Shown here: piece by piece, positions 7,930-15,881 of the stretch
Position numbering within the stretch: the first letter of the stretch is position 1
Layout: every line of letters starts with the position of its first letter
Origin: JBCCCJ01 sp039029315
GTDB lineage: Bacteria > Bacteroidota > Bacteroidia > J057
Direction: 5' to 3'
Length of the DNA stretch: 18,329 nucleotides
Assembly (NCBI GenBank): GCA_039029315.1
Contig: JBCCGK010000163.1
Span: forward strand, 1-18,329
Notes under the pieces: generated by a model
Database searches by the model: none
What the model was told of the DNA's origin: nothing
What the model saw: the letters and a program-made list of their open reading frames with translations, nothing else
Made by a program: the position numbers and the translations under genes

Positions 7930-8646
7930 TCAATTGTGTTCAATGATCTCCTCAATATAGATCCGGCTTTTGCTGGAATTGAACTCACCATTGGGGCCGT
8001 CATTGACGATGGTTTTGTCATATTTCTTGATCAGACCAATCTCTGGAGCATAAATTTCGTAGGCAAAACGGTTGTTGATGAGATTGTTGGTGTCAGCACT
8101 ATGGATGACCATCACACAATTGTCAAAACTCATTCCTTGAATCACCACTGTCGTATCAGTATCTCCATACTCAAAAATACCTGTACCTACTTGACGATCA
8201 TTGAATAAATTTCCATTCCAACTGATTCCGGTAGAAACAGGAAATTTCAGAATAAGAATTCGATCATTTTCCTCAATTCTTTCGGCAAAATAATCTGTTC
8301 CGCTTTGTGGATCGATGAATTGAGACCAGACTCGATCGATCTGAAACTCATAATTTGTTCCCAGGTCCAGATCAGACCGATAGACATTGATCAGGCGAAT
8401 GGGTCTGTTCAGAAGGTCGACCTCTTCTCCCCCCAATTCTTCTTTTTTATAATAGATGTCAACCTCAGGTTGAGAGATCCCGGCAGTATTGAAGGTGGTA
8501 TCCCATACCTGAAGGATGCGATATTTGCCTTCTTCCTGGGGCAGAATCGTCCAGGTATGTGGTTCGATTACTTCCTTGACTTCATTACAAAAGGTAAGGC
8601 TCAAGGCCAGGAGAGAGAGCAAGAACAGTTGAACAATTCTATTCAT
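7930..8646 (-). CDS. Lipoprotein of unknown function
   Basis: 238 residues with a hydrophobic leader (MNRIVQLFLLSLLALSLTFC) and Cys20 as the likely lipidation site. The mature part is beta-rich with many Asp, Asn and Tyr, and segments such as LNRPIRLINVYRS, FAERIEENDRILILKFP and KKYDKTIVNDG. It has no recognised domain. The style resembles short Bacteroidota periplasmic or outer-membrane lipoproteins that follow a fixed beta fold, but I cannot name the family. Gaps of 114 bp and 216 bp to its neighbours leave its operon status open. Confidence 0.75.
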   Translation of the reverse strand: MNRIVQLFLLSLLALSLTFCNEVKEVIEPHTWTILPQEEGKYRILQVWDTTFNTAGISQPEVDIYYKKEELGGEEVDLLNRPIRLINVYRSDLDLGTNYEFQIDRVWSQFIDPQSGTDYFAERIEENDRILILKFPVSTGISWNGNLFNDRQVGTGIFEYGDTDTTVVIQGMSFDNCVMVIHSADTNNLINNRFAYEIYAPEIGLIKKYDKTIVNDGPNGEFNSSKSRIYIEEIIEHN

Positions 8647-8862
8647 GGATTCGATATTCAGAAGGAAAAACGCCTAAGAGAAGACTTCATTCCAGCGAAG
8701 AGACTGTTTGGCTTTATGATGAGGAAGAGGTATGAGGCATTTTTCTGAACCTTCGACCATCACAGTCAAACAGGCAATTAGGATAAAGAAAGGGGATTTT
8801 GAACAAACCCCCAATCTTATAATCCTTTATCTATAACGCAAGAATCGTTCCTTTTGGTGTGC

Positions 8863-10488
8863 CTACAGGCCAGAGACAGGTTTATTTTTTGGATATTTCA
8901 CCTCGAATTTCAAAGGGATATTTCGTTTTTCGCCTGGTTCAAGGGTGAGTGTCCAGCTCACCTTTCCACTGGCGGGGTCCAGTTTTCCCTTGGATAACTC
9001 CAGGGCCTCAACCGTAATGTCCTGATCTTGAGAGACTGGAATTTGGTCCTCAATGACAAGGGTAACTTGAGAGGATTTGTTATTGCGAAGGCTGATTTCG
9101 TATCCAATTGTCTTGCGGATATTGCTTCCAATGGTTTTGATCTTCGTATAGTCCTTGATCTGCTCTCGCTGGATTTGAACCTTTGGATCTCTTCCCAGGG
9201 AAATCAAGAGGGAATCCCGAGGATTGTCAGTATTGACATAGGTTTCTCCAACAAATGTTCCTTCGAAGTATACATTTGCTTTACCTCGGAGCAGATCCTG
9301 ATTGATCTGAGCGACCAGGAAAGCGTCGCGATCCAGCTTTGGCACGGCAAAATGTTTATAATTCCCCTCTACTTCCAGCAATTGTATATCTACCTGATGG
9401 GCTTTGCCATCGGCAGGGATATCGTATGGCAAGGCAATTTCAAATTCCAGACCCAGCTCTCCTTCAGAAATCGTGGTCGCATCATATGCGTAGGCGATAT
9501 CTGCTTCGGCGGCAGATTCTGTTACTGACAAATCATCATTCATTGTATTGGACAGCCCCATGCCATCCCGGCGGCTTAATTTTGGACGGGCTTTATAGGC
9601 GCCTGCGACAGGAGCAGAAGGATAGTACACACCCACATACCAGGGATTGAGGCTTGGTTGGGTATTGTTTACATTGTTGTTGGTGGTCGACAGGGTAACA
9701 TCCACGCCATCCCAGTCGATCCCGGTATTGTTGATAACATTGGCTTTGAGGAAAAACTGCAAGGGAGAAGTAGTATTGGCCACACGAATGTCATAATAGG
9801 GAGACCAACTAGCCTGATTGACCATATAGGCGAGTTCCAAACTCACCCTTCCTGCCTGATCCGCCTGAAAAGCCACCACCACCTGCTGTGTGGGTTGATT
9901 TCGCTGGGAAGAGATGCCATTGAGTTCCTGTTGATAGGCGTTGATCCGGACAGTTAATTTGGCTTCAGCTCTGCTGATTTCTCGAAGTTTTTTTCGAATC
10001 CGGGCAATGCGATCCTGGTACAATTCTGCCAGTCGAGTCAGGTCTTCTGCGGTGAAGCCCGTGTTGGTTCCCCCCAACTTCCTATTCTCCAGGATAAGGG
10101 TTTGTTCACTCTCATTGACGAAGCGCTCGTCTTTCAGGATCAGTAGGTCATCCCTGAGAATTTGGAGGCTATCCTCAATCATCCGCATTCGGGTGGTTTT
10201 GGGAGTTGTGTTGAGATAACTGACCCGATGGGTGACCGATTGGATGGTTCCTTTTCCTTTTCCACTTACAGTAATCGAGTTGGGAAGAATAAAACGAGAC
10301 AGGCCGCTGAATATTAAGAGGTTGTCTCCTTTGCTTACTGAGACATTGGCTTCTCTGACAATTTGGGCTCTTTGTCTGTATACCTGGACAGCTTCTATAT
10401 GGGAGGAGACTATGGTTTCTGTATCTGCCCAGCCGTATATATACATCATACTCGCCAGGAGCAGCAAAATAATATTTCGGAAATTCAT
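8863..10488 (-). CDS. DUF4140/DUF4139 exported protein (mucoidy inhibitor MuiA-like)
   Basis: 541 residues with a signal peptide cleaved near GWA-DTE (residue 21). An N-terminal DUF4140-type domain (about 28-110) includes AVQVYRQRAQIVREA and LLIFSGLSRFILPNSITV. A coiled coil follows (about 115-200; repeated Leu/Arg/Glu heptads including IARIRKKLREISRAEAKL). The rest is a DUF4139 beta domain: VVVAFQADQAGRVSLELAYMV, ASWSPYYDIRV, GIDWDGVDVTLSTTN, LPYDIPADGKAH, and a terminal GEKRNIPLKFEVKYPKNKPV. This is the full domain order of the MuiA-like family. The name comes from an inhibitor of mucoid capsule appearance; the biochemical role is not established. Upstream lies an inverted repeat (10515-10561) that may be its operator. 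Confidence 0.85.
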   Translation of the reverse strand: MNFRNIILLLLASMMYIYGWADTETIVSSHIEAVQVYRQRAQIVREANVSVSKGDNLLIFSGLSRFILPNSITVSGKGKGTIQSVTHRVSYLNTTPKTTRMRMIEDSLQILRDDLLILKDERFVNESEQTLILENRKLGGTNTGFTAEDLTRLAELYQDRIARIRKKLREISRAEAKLTVRINAYQQELNGISSQRNQPTQQVVVAFQADQAGRVSLELAYMVNQASWSPYYDIRVANTTSPLQFFLKANVINNTGIDWDGVDVTLSTTNNNVNNTQPSLNPWYVGVYYPSAPVAGAYKARPKLSRRDGMGLSNTMNDDLSVTESAAEADIAYAYDATTISEGELGLEFEIALPYDIPADGKAHQVDIQLLEVEGNYKHFAVPKLDRDAFLVAQINQDLLRGKANVYFEGTFVGETYVNTDNPRDSLLISLGRDPKVQIQREQIKDYTKIKTIGSNIRKTIGYEISLRNNKSSQVTLVIEDQIPVSQDQDITVEALELSKGKLDPASGKVSWTLTLEPGEKRNIPLKFEVKYPKNKPVSGL

Positions 10489-10514
10489 ACAGGTTTGCTT
10501 ATTGTGAATGATAA

Positions 10515-10561
10515 ACTGAATGTTGGTGAAGTAATATAAGAAGTGTTAGCTAACATTCAGT
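10515..10561. promoter_or_regulatory. Dyad symmetry upstream of the DUF4139 gene
   Basis: ACTGAATGTT (10515-10524) and AACATTCAGT (10552-10561) are perfect 10-bp inverted copies 27 bp apart. The right arm also overlaps a 12-bp perfect palindrome, TGTTAGCTAACA (10544-10555). They lie 27-73 bp upstream of the minus-strand start at 10488, where an operator or an mRNA leader stem would be expected. No T-tract follows, so a terminator is unlikely. Confidence 0.4.
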
Positions 10562-10677
10562 CAGAAGATAGCAACAGATCAAATATTCCATAAGCTAGAG
10601 CACAAGATCTTCCAACAAATCTGAAACATTCACATGAGGAGGGAGTACTCTATGTGCATTCTCCTCCCCTTGCTTCC

Positions 10678-12981
10678 TTATCTGAGCAAAGTAATGGTCC
10701 CGGTTTCATCATAGGATTTATCACCTATGGCCGTGGCTTTCAGGCGAAAGACATAGACTCCTTGTGGAGCCCCTTTCCCATTGGGCATTCGCCCATCCCA
10801 GGAATCGCTGATCGAACTACTCTGATAAATTTCCTGCCCCCATCTGCTGTATACTCTCAAATCATAATCAAGCAGAAATTCGCCAGCCACGATGAAAAAA
10901 TCATTGAAACCATCTCCATTGGGTGAAAAGGCATTTGGAATATGTAGCAGACCATCCAGAGTTACAATGAAGGGTCCAAGCGTAATGGAGTCAGCACACT
11001 CCCCTCCATTGCTGAGGGCTTTGAGCTCTACATAAAAGTGGCCAGTGTCCTGATATACATGGACAGGGGATACTTCCGTCGAAGTTGTTCCATCTCCAAA
11101 ATCCCATACATATTCATCTGCCCCTTCCGATTGATTAAAAAATTCAAATCCCGCACTGCTCAGAACCGTTTGGATAGTATCACTGGGTTCAGGATTGGCT
11201 GTAAAATTGGCCTGAATAAAAGTAACAGCCTCCACTTCTCCAAAAGCTGTCCGGCTACAGCCATCTACATCGGTAGCGGTTACGGTATACACCCCGCCAG
11301 AAAGATTGTTGAGAGAGGCTTCGGCAGATCGTGGATTGTCCCACTCAAAAGCTATCGGCCATCTACCGTTTGTCACTCTGGCTACAGCTGTTCCATCATC
11401 CTGACCATAGCAACTCACATCAGTTGTCAGCACATCCAGCAAAAATCCTTCTTCATCCACCACTTCCACCGTATCTGTAATGGCACAATTCAAGGTATCC
11501 CGTACTGTGACGGAATAGGTACCTGCCAATAAAGAAGAAGCAGTCGGTGTGTTTTGCGGCGGACTGGTGGTCCAGGTATAGGTATAAGGGGGAGAACCAC
11601 CATCCAGTTCTATATTTGCTGTACCGTCTCCCAGTTCGCAATAATTGCTTGTCGTATTCAGGCTGCGAATTTGTAAAGGGAGGTTGCCGGGCATCCGATA
11701 CTGAACAGAATTGACACATGAATCGCCATCGGTGATGACGACGGTATAATCATTGTGGCCCGCAGGGGTCATAAATTGGCTATAGCGAAAGAAATCCGAG
11801 GTGCCGCTATCACGCGGTTGAGACACCAATGTCCACCATTGAATGTCATAAGGAGGAGTTCCATTCAAGATATTTACCCGTGCAATTCCTTCTCCCAATC
11901 CACAATTATCTTCTTGCAGAATCTGCACCTCAAAATTGGGGCCTGTACTGCTCGTCATCGTCATGGTTTTAGTATCCGAACACCCATTGGCATCTGTTAC
12001 AGTCAGGGTATAAAAACCGGGAACCAGCCCAGAAATGTCATTGGTTGTCTCGCCAGTGCTCCATAGGACCTGATAGGGTCCAACTCCCCCATCAGGAGCA
12101 GCGAAGGCTTCTCCATCCGACACCCGACAATCCGAAGCTGGATTGATGGTGTATCTGGCAACAACACTATCTGGTTGTGTGACGATTGTAAGGCCAGTAT
12201 AGGAGCACTCGCTTCCGTTGGGGTCTGTTACCACGACCCGATATTGTCCAGCATCTACGCCGGAAAGGGTAGCAGATGTGCCCAGCTCCAGGGTATCTCC
12301 TACTTTGGTCCAACTATACGCGTAGTCCCCATTCCCCCCCATCGCTGTCACACTGACGACACCATTGCTGTCTCCGTAACAAGAGACCTCTCCAGGAGTC
12401 ATGCTTGCATCAAATCCATTTTCTTCTGATCTAATATTCACTTCCAGACTTGCCTGACATCCATTGGCATCAGTAGCGGTTACGGAATATGTGCCCGTGG
12501 ACAAATTCTGAGCAACCTGTGTGGTCTGATTACCCGCTGCATCATCCCACTGAAAGGTAAAGGGTGGAGTCTCGAATCCATTGGAGACAACCTGAACAGA
12601 GGCAGTTCCATTTGGCGCACCACAGGTATCCGGGGTGGTTGTGGCTGTGATGCTAAGAGGACTGATATTCCCAACTGTCAGCATCGTATCAGCTGAACAT
12701 CCAGCATCATCAGAAATTTGCAATGTATAATTCCCTGAACTCAAATGAATCGCCATGGAATCTGTCAATGAAGTATCATGAGACCACGTATAAGTAAATG
12801 GCGCTGCACCATCATGTTCGACAATAATGCTTCCCTCTCCGGCACTACAGGTATCAGGAACAACAGTGATCGAAGTGATGGTAATGCACTGTATATCGAA
12901 GGCATTCCATGGATCAGCCTGAGCGAAAAAAGAGGATACCAAAAAACTTATTGTGAGAAAACTTCGGGTAAATAGGTTCAT
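10678..12981 (-). CDS. SprB-repeat / PKD / CHU_C surface protein (T9SS type B)
   Basis: 767 residues with a signal peptide (MNLFTRSFLTISFLVSSFFAQA). About seven SprB-like modules of roughly 80 residues span about 30-584. Each has a DxCxxxxG start (for example VPDTCSAGEG, SCYGDSNGV, SCYGQDDGTA), a core such as PPFTFQWDD, and an end such as GTYSVTATDANGC. A PKD domain follows (about 585-673; VWDFGDGTTSTEVSPVHVY). The last 94 residues are a CHU_C/type B sorting domain: HIPNAFSPNGDGFNDFF, LRVYSRWGQEIYQ, WDGRMPNGKGAPQGVYVFRL. Type B cargo stays at the surface or is released after T9SS export; SprB-like modules occur in gliding adhesins. Here there are few modules compared with the giant SprB adhesin, so adhesion or matrix contact is likelier than gliding itself. 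Confidence 0.88.
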   Translation of the reverse strand: MNLFTRSFLTISFLVSSFFAQADPWNAFDIQCITITSITVVPDTCSAGEGSIIVEHDGAAPFTYTWSHDTSLTDSMAIHLSSGNYTLQISDDAGCSADTMLTVGNISPLSITATTTPDTCGAPNGTASVQVVSNGFETPPFTFQWDDAAGNQTTQVAQNLSTGTYSVTATDANGCQASLEVNIRSEENGFDASMTPGEVSCYGDSNGVVSVTAMGGNGDYAYSWTKVGDTLELGTSATLSGVDAGQYRVVVTDPNGSECSYTGLTIVTQPDSVVARYTINPASDCRVSDGEAFAAPDGGVGPYQVLWSTGETTNDISGLVPGFYTLTVTDANGCSDTKTMTMTSSTGPNFEVQILQEDNCGLGEGIARVNILNGTPPYDIQWWTLVSQPRDSGTSDFFRYSQFMTPAGHNDYTVVITDGDSCVNSVQYRMPGNLPLQIRSLNTTSNYCELGDGTANIELDGGSPPYTYTWTTSPPQNTPTASSLLAGTYSVTVRDTLNCAITDTVEVVDEEGFLLDVLTTDVSCYGQDDGTAVARVTNGRWPIAFEWDNPRSAEASLNNLSGGVYTVTATDVDGCSRTAFGEVEAVTFIQANFTANPEPSDTIQTVLSSAGFEFFNQSEGADEYVWDFGDGTTSTEVSPVHVYQDTGHFYVELKALSNGGECADSITLGPFIVTLDGLLHIPNAFSPNGDGFNDFFIVAGEFLLDYDLRVYSRWGQEIYQSSSISDSWDGRMPNGKGAPQGVYVFRLKATAIGDKSYDETGTITLLR

Positions 12982-13129
12982 GTGATAAGGATATAGCTGA
13001 ACTGAATTGCTGGTTGGGCGAATTGGATATACACAAGGCTCCTGTACCTATATTTATGAAAGGAACGAATTCCCTAGCAATCAGGTGGCAAATCTAAAAA
13101 AAAGTCGCCCTATATTGTGGGAAAAATAT

Positions 13130-14416
13130 ATGGATGCCCTGGGAAGACATATTCTGGTTGAACTCTATGACATGCCCGCTGATATTCTCGATGATGTGCA
13201 TCTGGTTGAGAAAGGAATGATTATGGCTGCGGAACTTGCTGGGGCAACCATCATTCAACATACCTTCCATCATTTTTCTCCCTTGGGAGTTTCGGGCGTA
13301 GTGGTCATACAGGAAAGTCATCTTGCCATTCATACCTGGCCCGAGATGGGATATGCAGCCGTTGATATTTTCACTTGTGGAAATGCGGTTGATCCATGGC
13401 CTGCTTACCATCACTTGCGCTCAGCCTTCAAGGCCAGTCATGGATCAAGCATGGAATTACTTCGTGGCCAGACAAGTCTTCTTGGCAAACCCACTCACTC
13501 GAACATTCAAGCGGCTGGATCGCATTCCACTAGCTCCAACAAATCTGTCAATCATAGCTGGTTTACCTCCCGAGATCAATTTCTTGCGCTGTCTCTCCGC
13601 CACAAAGGGGAGCGACTCTTTTTTCATCATTCTCCCTACCAAAAAGTCGAGGTGTATGATACCTTGGCCTATGGCAAAATGCTCGCTCTGGATGGGCGGA
13701 TTGTATCAACGGAAAAGGATGAATACATCTATCACGAAATGATCACTCATGTTGCTATGCAGACAGTACATCCGGCTGAGAAAGTTCTGATCATTGGAGG
13801 CGGAGATGGAGGCATTGTGAAAGAACTACTCAGATATTCCCAGGTCCAATCCATTACAGTGGTTGAGATAGATCCAAGCATTGTTGAGGCATCCAAACGA
13901 TTTCTTCCAGAACATGCTCAGTGCTTTGAGCATCCAAAGGTCCAGCTCCTTCTGGAAGACGGGATTCAATTTGTGAACAAGCTCCATTCTATCAGCTTTG
14001 ATGTTGTTATTGTGGATTTTGTTCCCGAAACACTCGCTTCTGAACAGGAATTGTTTCACGATGCCCGTCGCCTTCTCAGTCCACAAGGCGTGCTCATTGT
14101 TCAGACAGAAGCTCCGAGATTCACCCCAGAGCGATTTGTCAGGATTCATCGGCAGCTTAGGTCCATTTTTGGCAAAGAACAAGTGTATCCGTATCTGGCC
14201 TACATCCCTACCTATCCAACCGGAACCTGGAGTTTTGCTTATTGTAGCCAGGGTTCCAGTCACCCCCTTCATTTGCCAAAAGCTAAGGCGGAGGGAGAAT
14301 TTGTCCAACAGAAGCATCTGCGGTACTACAATGATCAGGTTCATCATGCTGCCTTCGCCTTGCCCAATGACCTTCGGGAGCTGTGGCTTCAATCCGTCTC
14401 AGAAGATTCTGTTTAA
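13130..14416 (+). CDS. Bifunctional S-adenosylmethionine decarboxylase / spermidine synthase-like fusion
   Basis: 428 residues from the ATG at 13130, chosen because MDALGRHILVELYD aligns with known SpeD starts; the 41 residues in front have no SpeD-like features. Residues 1-115 are a complete class 1b SpeD: the self-cleaving Glu62-Ser63 in QESHLAIHTWPE (Ser63 becomes the pyruvoyl group), His68 and Cys83 in FTCG. After a 30-residue linker, residues 146-428 are an aminopropyltransferase: FHHSPYQKVEVYDT, KMLALDGRIV, YHEMITH, nucleotide-binding GGGDGG (223-228), VEID (245-248), EDG (276-278), VVIVD (292-296), PTYPTGTW and YYNDQVHHAAFALP. One protein would make decarboxylated AdoMet and pass its aminopropyl group to a diamine. 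The putrescine-side residues deviate from the family consensus. speE is only the presumed identity of the second half. Confidence 0.9.
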   Translation: MDALGRHILVELYDMPADILDDVHLVEKGMIMAAELAGATIIQHTFHHFSPLGVSGVVVIQESHLAIHTWPEMGYAAVDIFTCGNAVDPWPAYHHLRSAFKASHGSSMELLRGQTSLLGKPTHSNIQAAGSHSTSSNKSVNHSWFTSRDQFLALSLRHKGERLFFHHSPYQKVEVYDTLAYGKMLALDGRIVSTEKDEYIYHEMITHVAMQTVHPAEKVLIIGGGDGGIVKELLRYSQVQSITVVEIDPSIVEASKRFLPEHAQCFEHPKVQLLLEDGIQFVNKLHSISFDVVIVDFVPETLASEQELFHDARRLLSPQGVLIVQTEAPRFTPERFVRIHRQLRSIFGKEQVYPYLAYIPTYPTGTWSFAYCSQGSSHPLHLPKAKAEGEFVQQKHLRYYNDQVHHAAFALPNDLRELWLQSVSEDSV

Positions 14417-14597
14417 TGTTTCTCCTCATCCGTAAGAGGCTTGGGTTTGAACATCAACCAATCCATAAAGATTCTTTTTATCTGAAAACATGCCTGCACT
14501 TTTCTTCCGCCATCCAACATCAGTCATTTGGGCCTAAAGTGTTAAGATCTTGTTAAATGTCAGGAAGCAGATATACTCGAAATATGAGATTGAACAA

Positions 14598-14628
14598 TTT
14601 GCTATTAGAAACCATTCATTTATTTTTG
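14598..14628 (+). promoter_or_regulatory. Consensus Bacteroidota promoter for msrA
   Basis: TTTG (14598-14601), exactly 19 bases, then TATTTTTG (14621-14628) match the TTTG-N19-TAnnTTTG consensus at every defined position and at the preferred spacing. The -7 box ends 3 bp before the ATG at 14632, so the predicted transcription start falls on or within a few bases of the start codon. Confidence 0.55.
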
Positions 14629-14631
14629 ATT

Positions 14632-15318
14632 ATGAGACATACCGCATTTTTTTTCACATTGGCATTCAGTCTCTTCTTGCTGAATGCATGTTCTGCAAGT
14701 CATTCTGAGGCCAGCCATAGCAGTTCTCCCTCAGATAATAATTCTCATCAAACAGCCACCCCCGTATCTTTGGAGGGGCAGAGCAAAGCCTATTTTGCCA
14801 GTGGATGTTTTTGGTGTGTGGAGGCGATTTTTGAATCTGTCGAAGGGGTCAGTGAAGCGATATCGGGATATTCTGGTGGCCAAATCAAAGATCCTACTTA
14901 TCGATTGGTTAGCTCTGGACGCACACAACATGCCGAAGCTGTAGAAGTATATTATGATCCTGAAGTTGTGAGCTTTGAAACCCTGGTGAAAGTGTTTTTC
15001 GGATCACATGACCCTACCACCCCGAACCAGCAAGGACCTGATCGCGGTCCTCAATATCGGTCCATTGCCTTTTACCAAACTGCTGAGGAGAAAGCGATCA
15101 TCGAGACCTATATCCAAACGCTGAAAGCGTCAGGAGAATTCAAGGCAGAAATTGTTACCGAAGTCCTGCCTTTTGATGTCTTTTATGATGCAGAACCGGA
15201 GCATCAGAACTTCGAGCGCTTGAATCCCAACAATCAATACGTTCGCTATGTGTCGATTCCAAGACTCAAAAAATTCCAGGCCAAGTTTCCCGAACTGCTA
15301 AAGGCACAAGGGCACTAG
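14632..15318 (+). CDS. msrA: Lipoprotein peptide-methionine (S)-S-oxide reductase MsrA
   Basis: 228 residues from the ATG at 14632. This start gives a normal lipoprotein signal (MRHTAFFFTLAFSLFLLNAC, lipidated Cys20); the upstream in-frame ATGs at 14557 and 14584 would bury it. A Ser/His-rich linker (21-50) tethers the catalytic domain. YFASGCFWCVE carries the nucleophile Cys59, with Cys62 beside it. SGYSGG, TQHAEAVEV, GPDRGPQYRS and EHQNFE follow; the family usually has Tyr-His-Gln-x-Tyr in that last motif and here the final aromatic is Phe. No C-terminal resolving Cys exists, so Cys62 or an external thiol must recycle the enzyme. It reduces methionine-S-sulfoxide in proteins, here in the periplasm or at the outer membrane. 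Transcribed alone between the SpeD-SpeE gene and a terminator. Confidence 0.92.
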   Translation: MRHTAFFFTLAFSLFLLNACSASHSEASHSSSPSDNNSHQTATPVSLEGQSKAYFASGCFWCVEAIFESVEGVSEAISGYSGGQIKDPTYRLVSSGRTQHAEAVEVYYDPEVVSFETLVKVFFGSHDPTTPNQQGPDRGPQYRSIAFYQTAEEKAIIETYIQTLKASGEFKAEIVTEVLPFDVFYDAEPEHQNFERLNPNNQYVRYVSIPRLKKFQAKFPELLKAQGH

Positions 15319-15363
15319 TGGTTCCAGCCATAAGTTCTTGACAATCCAGAATAATGGATAAAA

Positions 15364-15398
15364 AATCTGACAGGATGGGTTCACCATTCTGTCAGATT
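15364..15398. terminator. Strong terminator, probably used from both sides
   Basis: AATCTGACAG (15364-15373) pairs perfectly with CTGTCAGATT (15389-15398), extended by GATGG with CCATT (one wobble) around the 5-base loop GTTCA: 15 bp in all. TCTTTTT follows on the plus side (from 15398). AAAAA precedes the stem (15361-15365), giving a T-run on the minus strand. It ends msrA transcription and can also stop the convergent DUF3037 operon ending at 15498. Confidence 0.85.
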
Positions 15399-15497
15399 CT
15401 TTTTGAAGATATCAAAGGAATAGCTGCTTTGGGGTCGAACTTGAGACCAATTCAGAGATGCAAAAAGACACATTGCCTGCCATCTCGAAAATGTAGG

Positions 15498-15881
15498 TTA
15501 TAGTACATATTTCTGATACAAGTCCTCCAAAATAGATGCCGGCCGTGTACAGAGTCCCGGATGAACCTTGGAACTTTGGATAATCGTACTTCTGGTAGCA
15601 GTGAGCCATCGAAATCGACTGGCTTGATCTAGTTGGGCAATCGGGCCTCCCTCTCTATTTCCTTCACAGATCAGCACCCAGGCATCGAGGTATGCCCTCA
15701 ATTCCTCCACATCCAACTCTCCAAATAAGGCGCGCAGGCGCATCTCGTCCACATGTATGCGCACGTCCAGAAAGCGCTTGCTCTTGCAGAAGAGGATGGC
15801 TCCAATGTTGAGAAATTCTTCCCGTTCGACTCTTGGGACCAATCGAATCAGCGCATATTCATATACATGCTTATCTGGCAT
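15498..15881 (-). CDS. DUF3037 protein, partner of the HipA-like kinase
   Basis: 127 residues with the DUF3037 pattern YALIRLVPRVEREEFLNIGAILFC near the N-terminus, then RFLDVRIHVDEMRLRALF and an Arg-rich C-terminal half. It has no signal peptide or membrane segment, so it is cytoplasmic. Its ATG overlaps the end of the kinase gene by 11 bp (15871-15881), which implies translational coupling and a common function. In my knowledge DUF3037 genes commonly lie directly behind HipA-like kinases of this subfamily. The biochemical role is unknown; binding partner, substrate or inhibitor of the kinase are all possible. Confidence 0.82.
   Translation of the reverse strand: MPDKHVYEYALIRLVPRVEREEFLNIGAILFCKSKRFLDVRIHVDEMRLRALFGELDVEELRAYLDAWVLICEGNREGGPIAQLDQASRFRWLTATRSTIIQSSKVHPGLCTRPASILEDLYQKYVL

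Noticed and set aside
8700..8711. GAGACTGTTTGG, identical to the left end of the MITE at 35
   Set aside because: It is preceded by GAA rather than TNA, the similarity fades after 12 bases, and I find no matching right end, so it may be chance or a heavily decayed relic.
8305..8748. 147-codon plus-strand open frame
   Set aside because: It lies mostly antisense to the lipoprotein gene at 7930-8646, has no signal or domain, and reads like a shadow frame.
10636..10670. GAGGAG/CTCCTC pairing downstream of the SprB-repeat gene
   Set aside because: The stem is short and imperfect, with a long loop and no T-tract on the minus strand, so I do not call it a terminator.
15412..15609. 65-codon minus-strand open frame downstream of and overlapping DUF3037
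   Set aside because: It is out of frame with the strong DUF3037 match, shows no domain, and is explained as a shadow.
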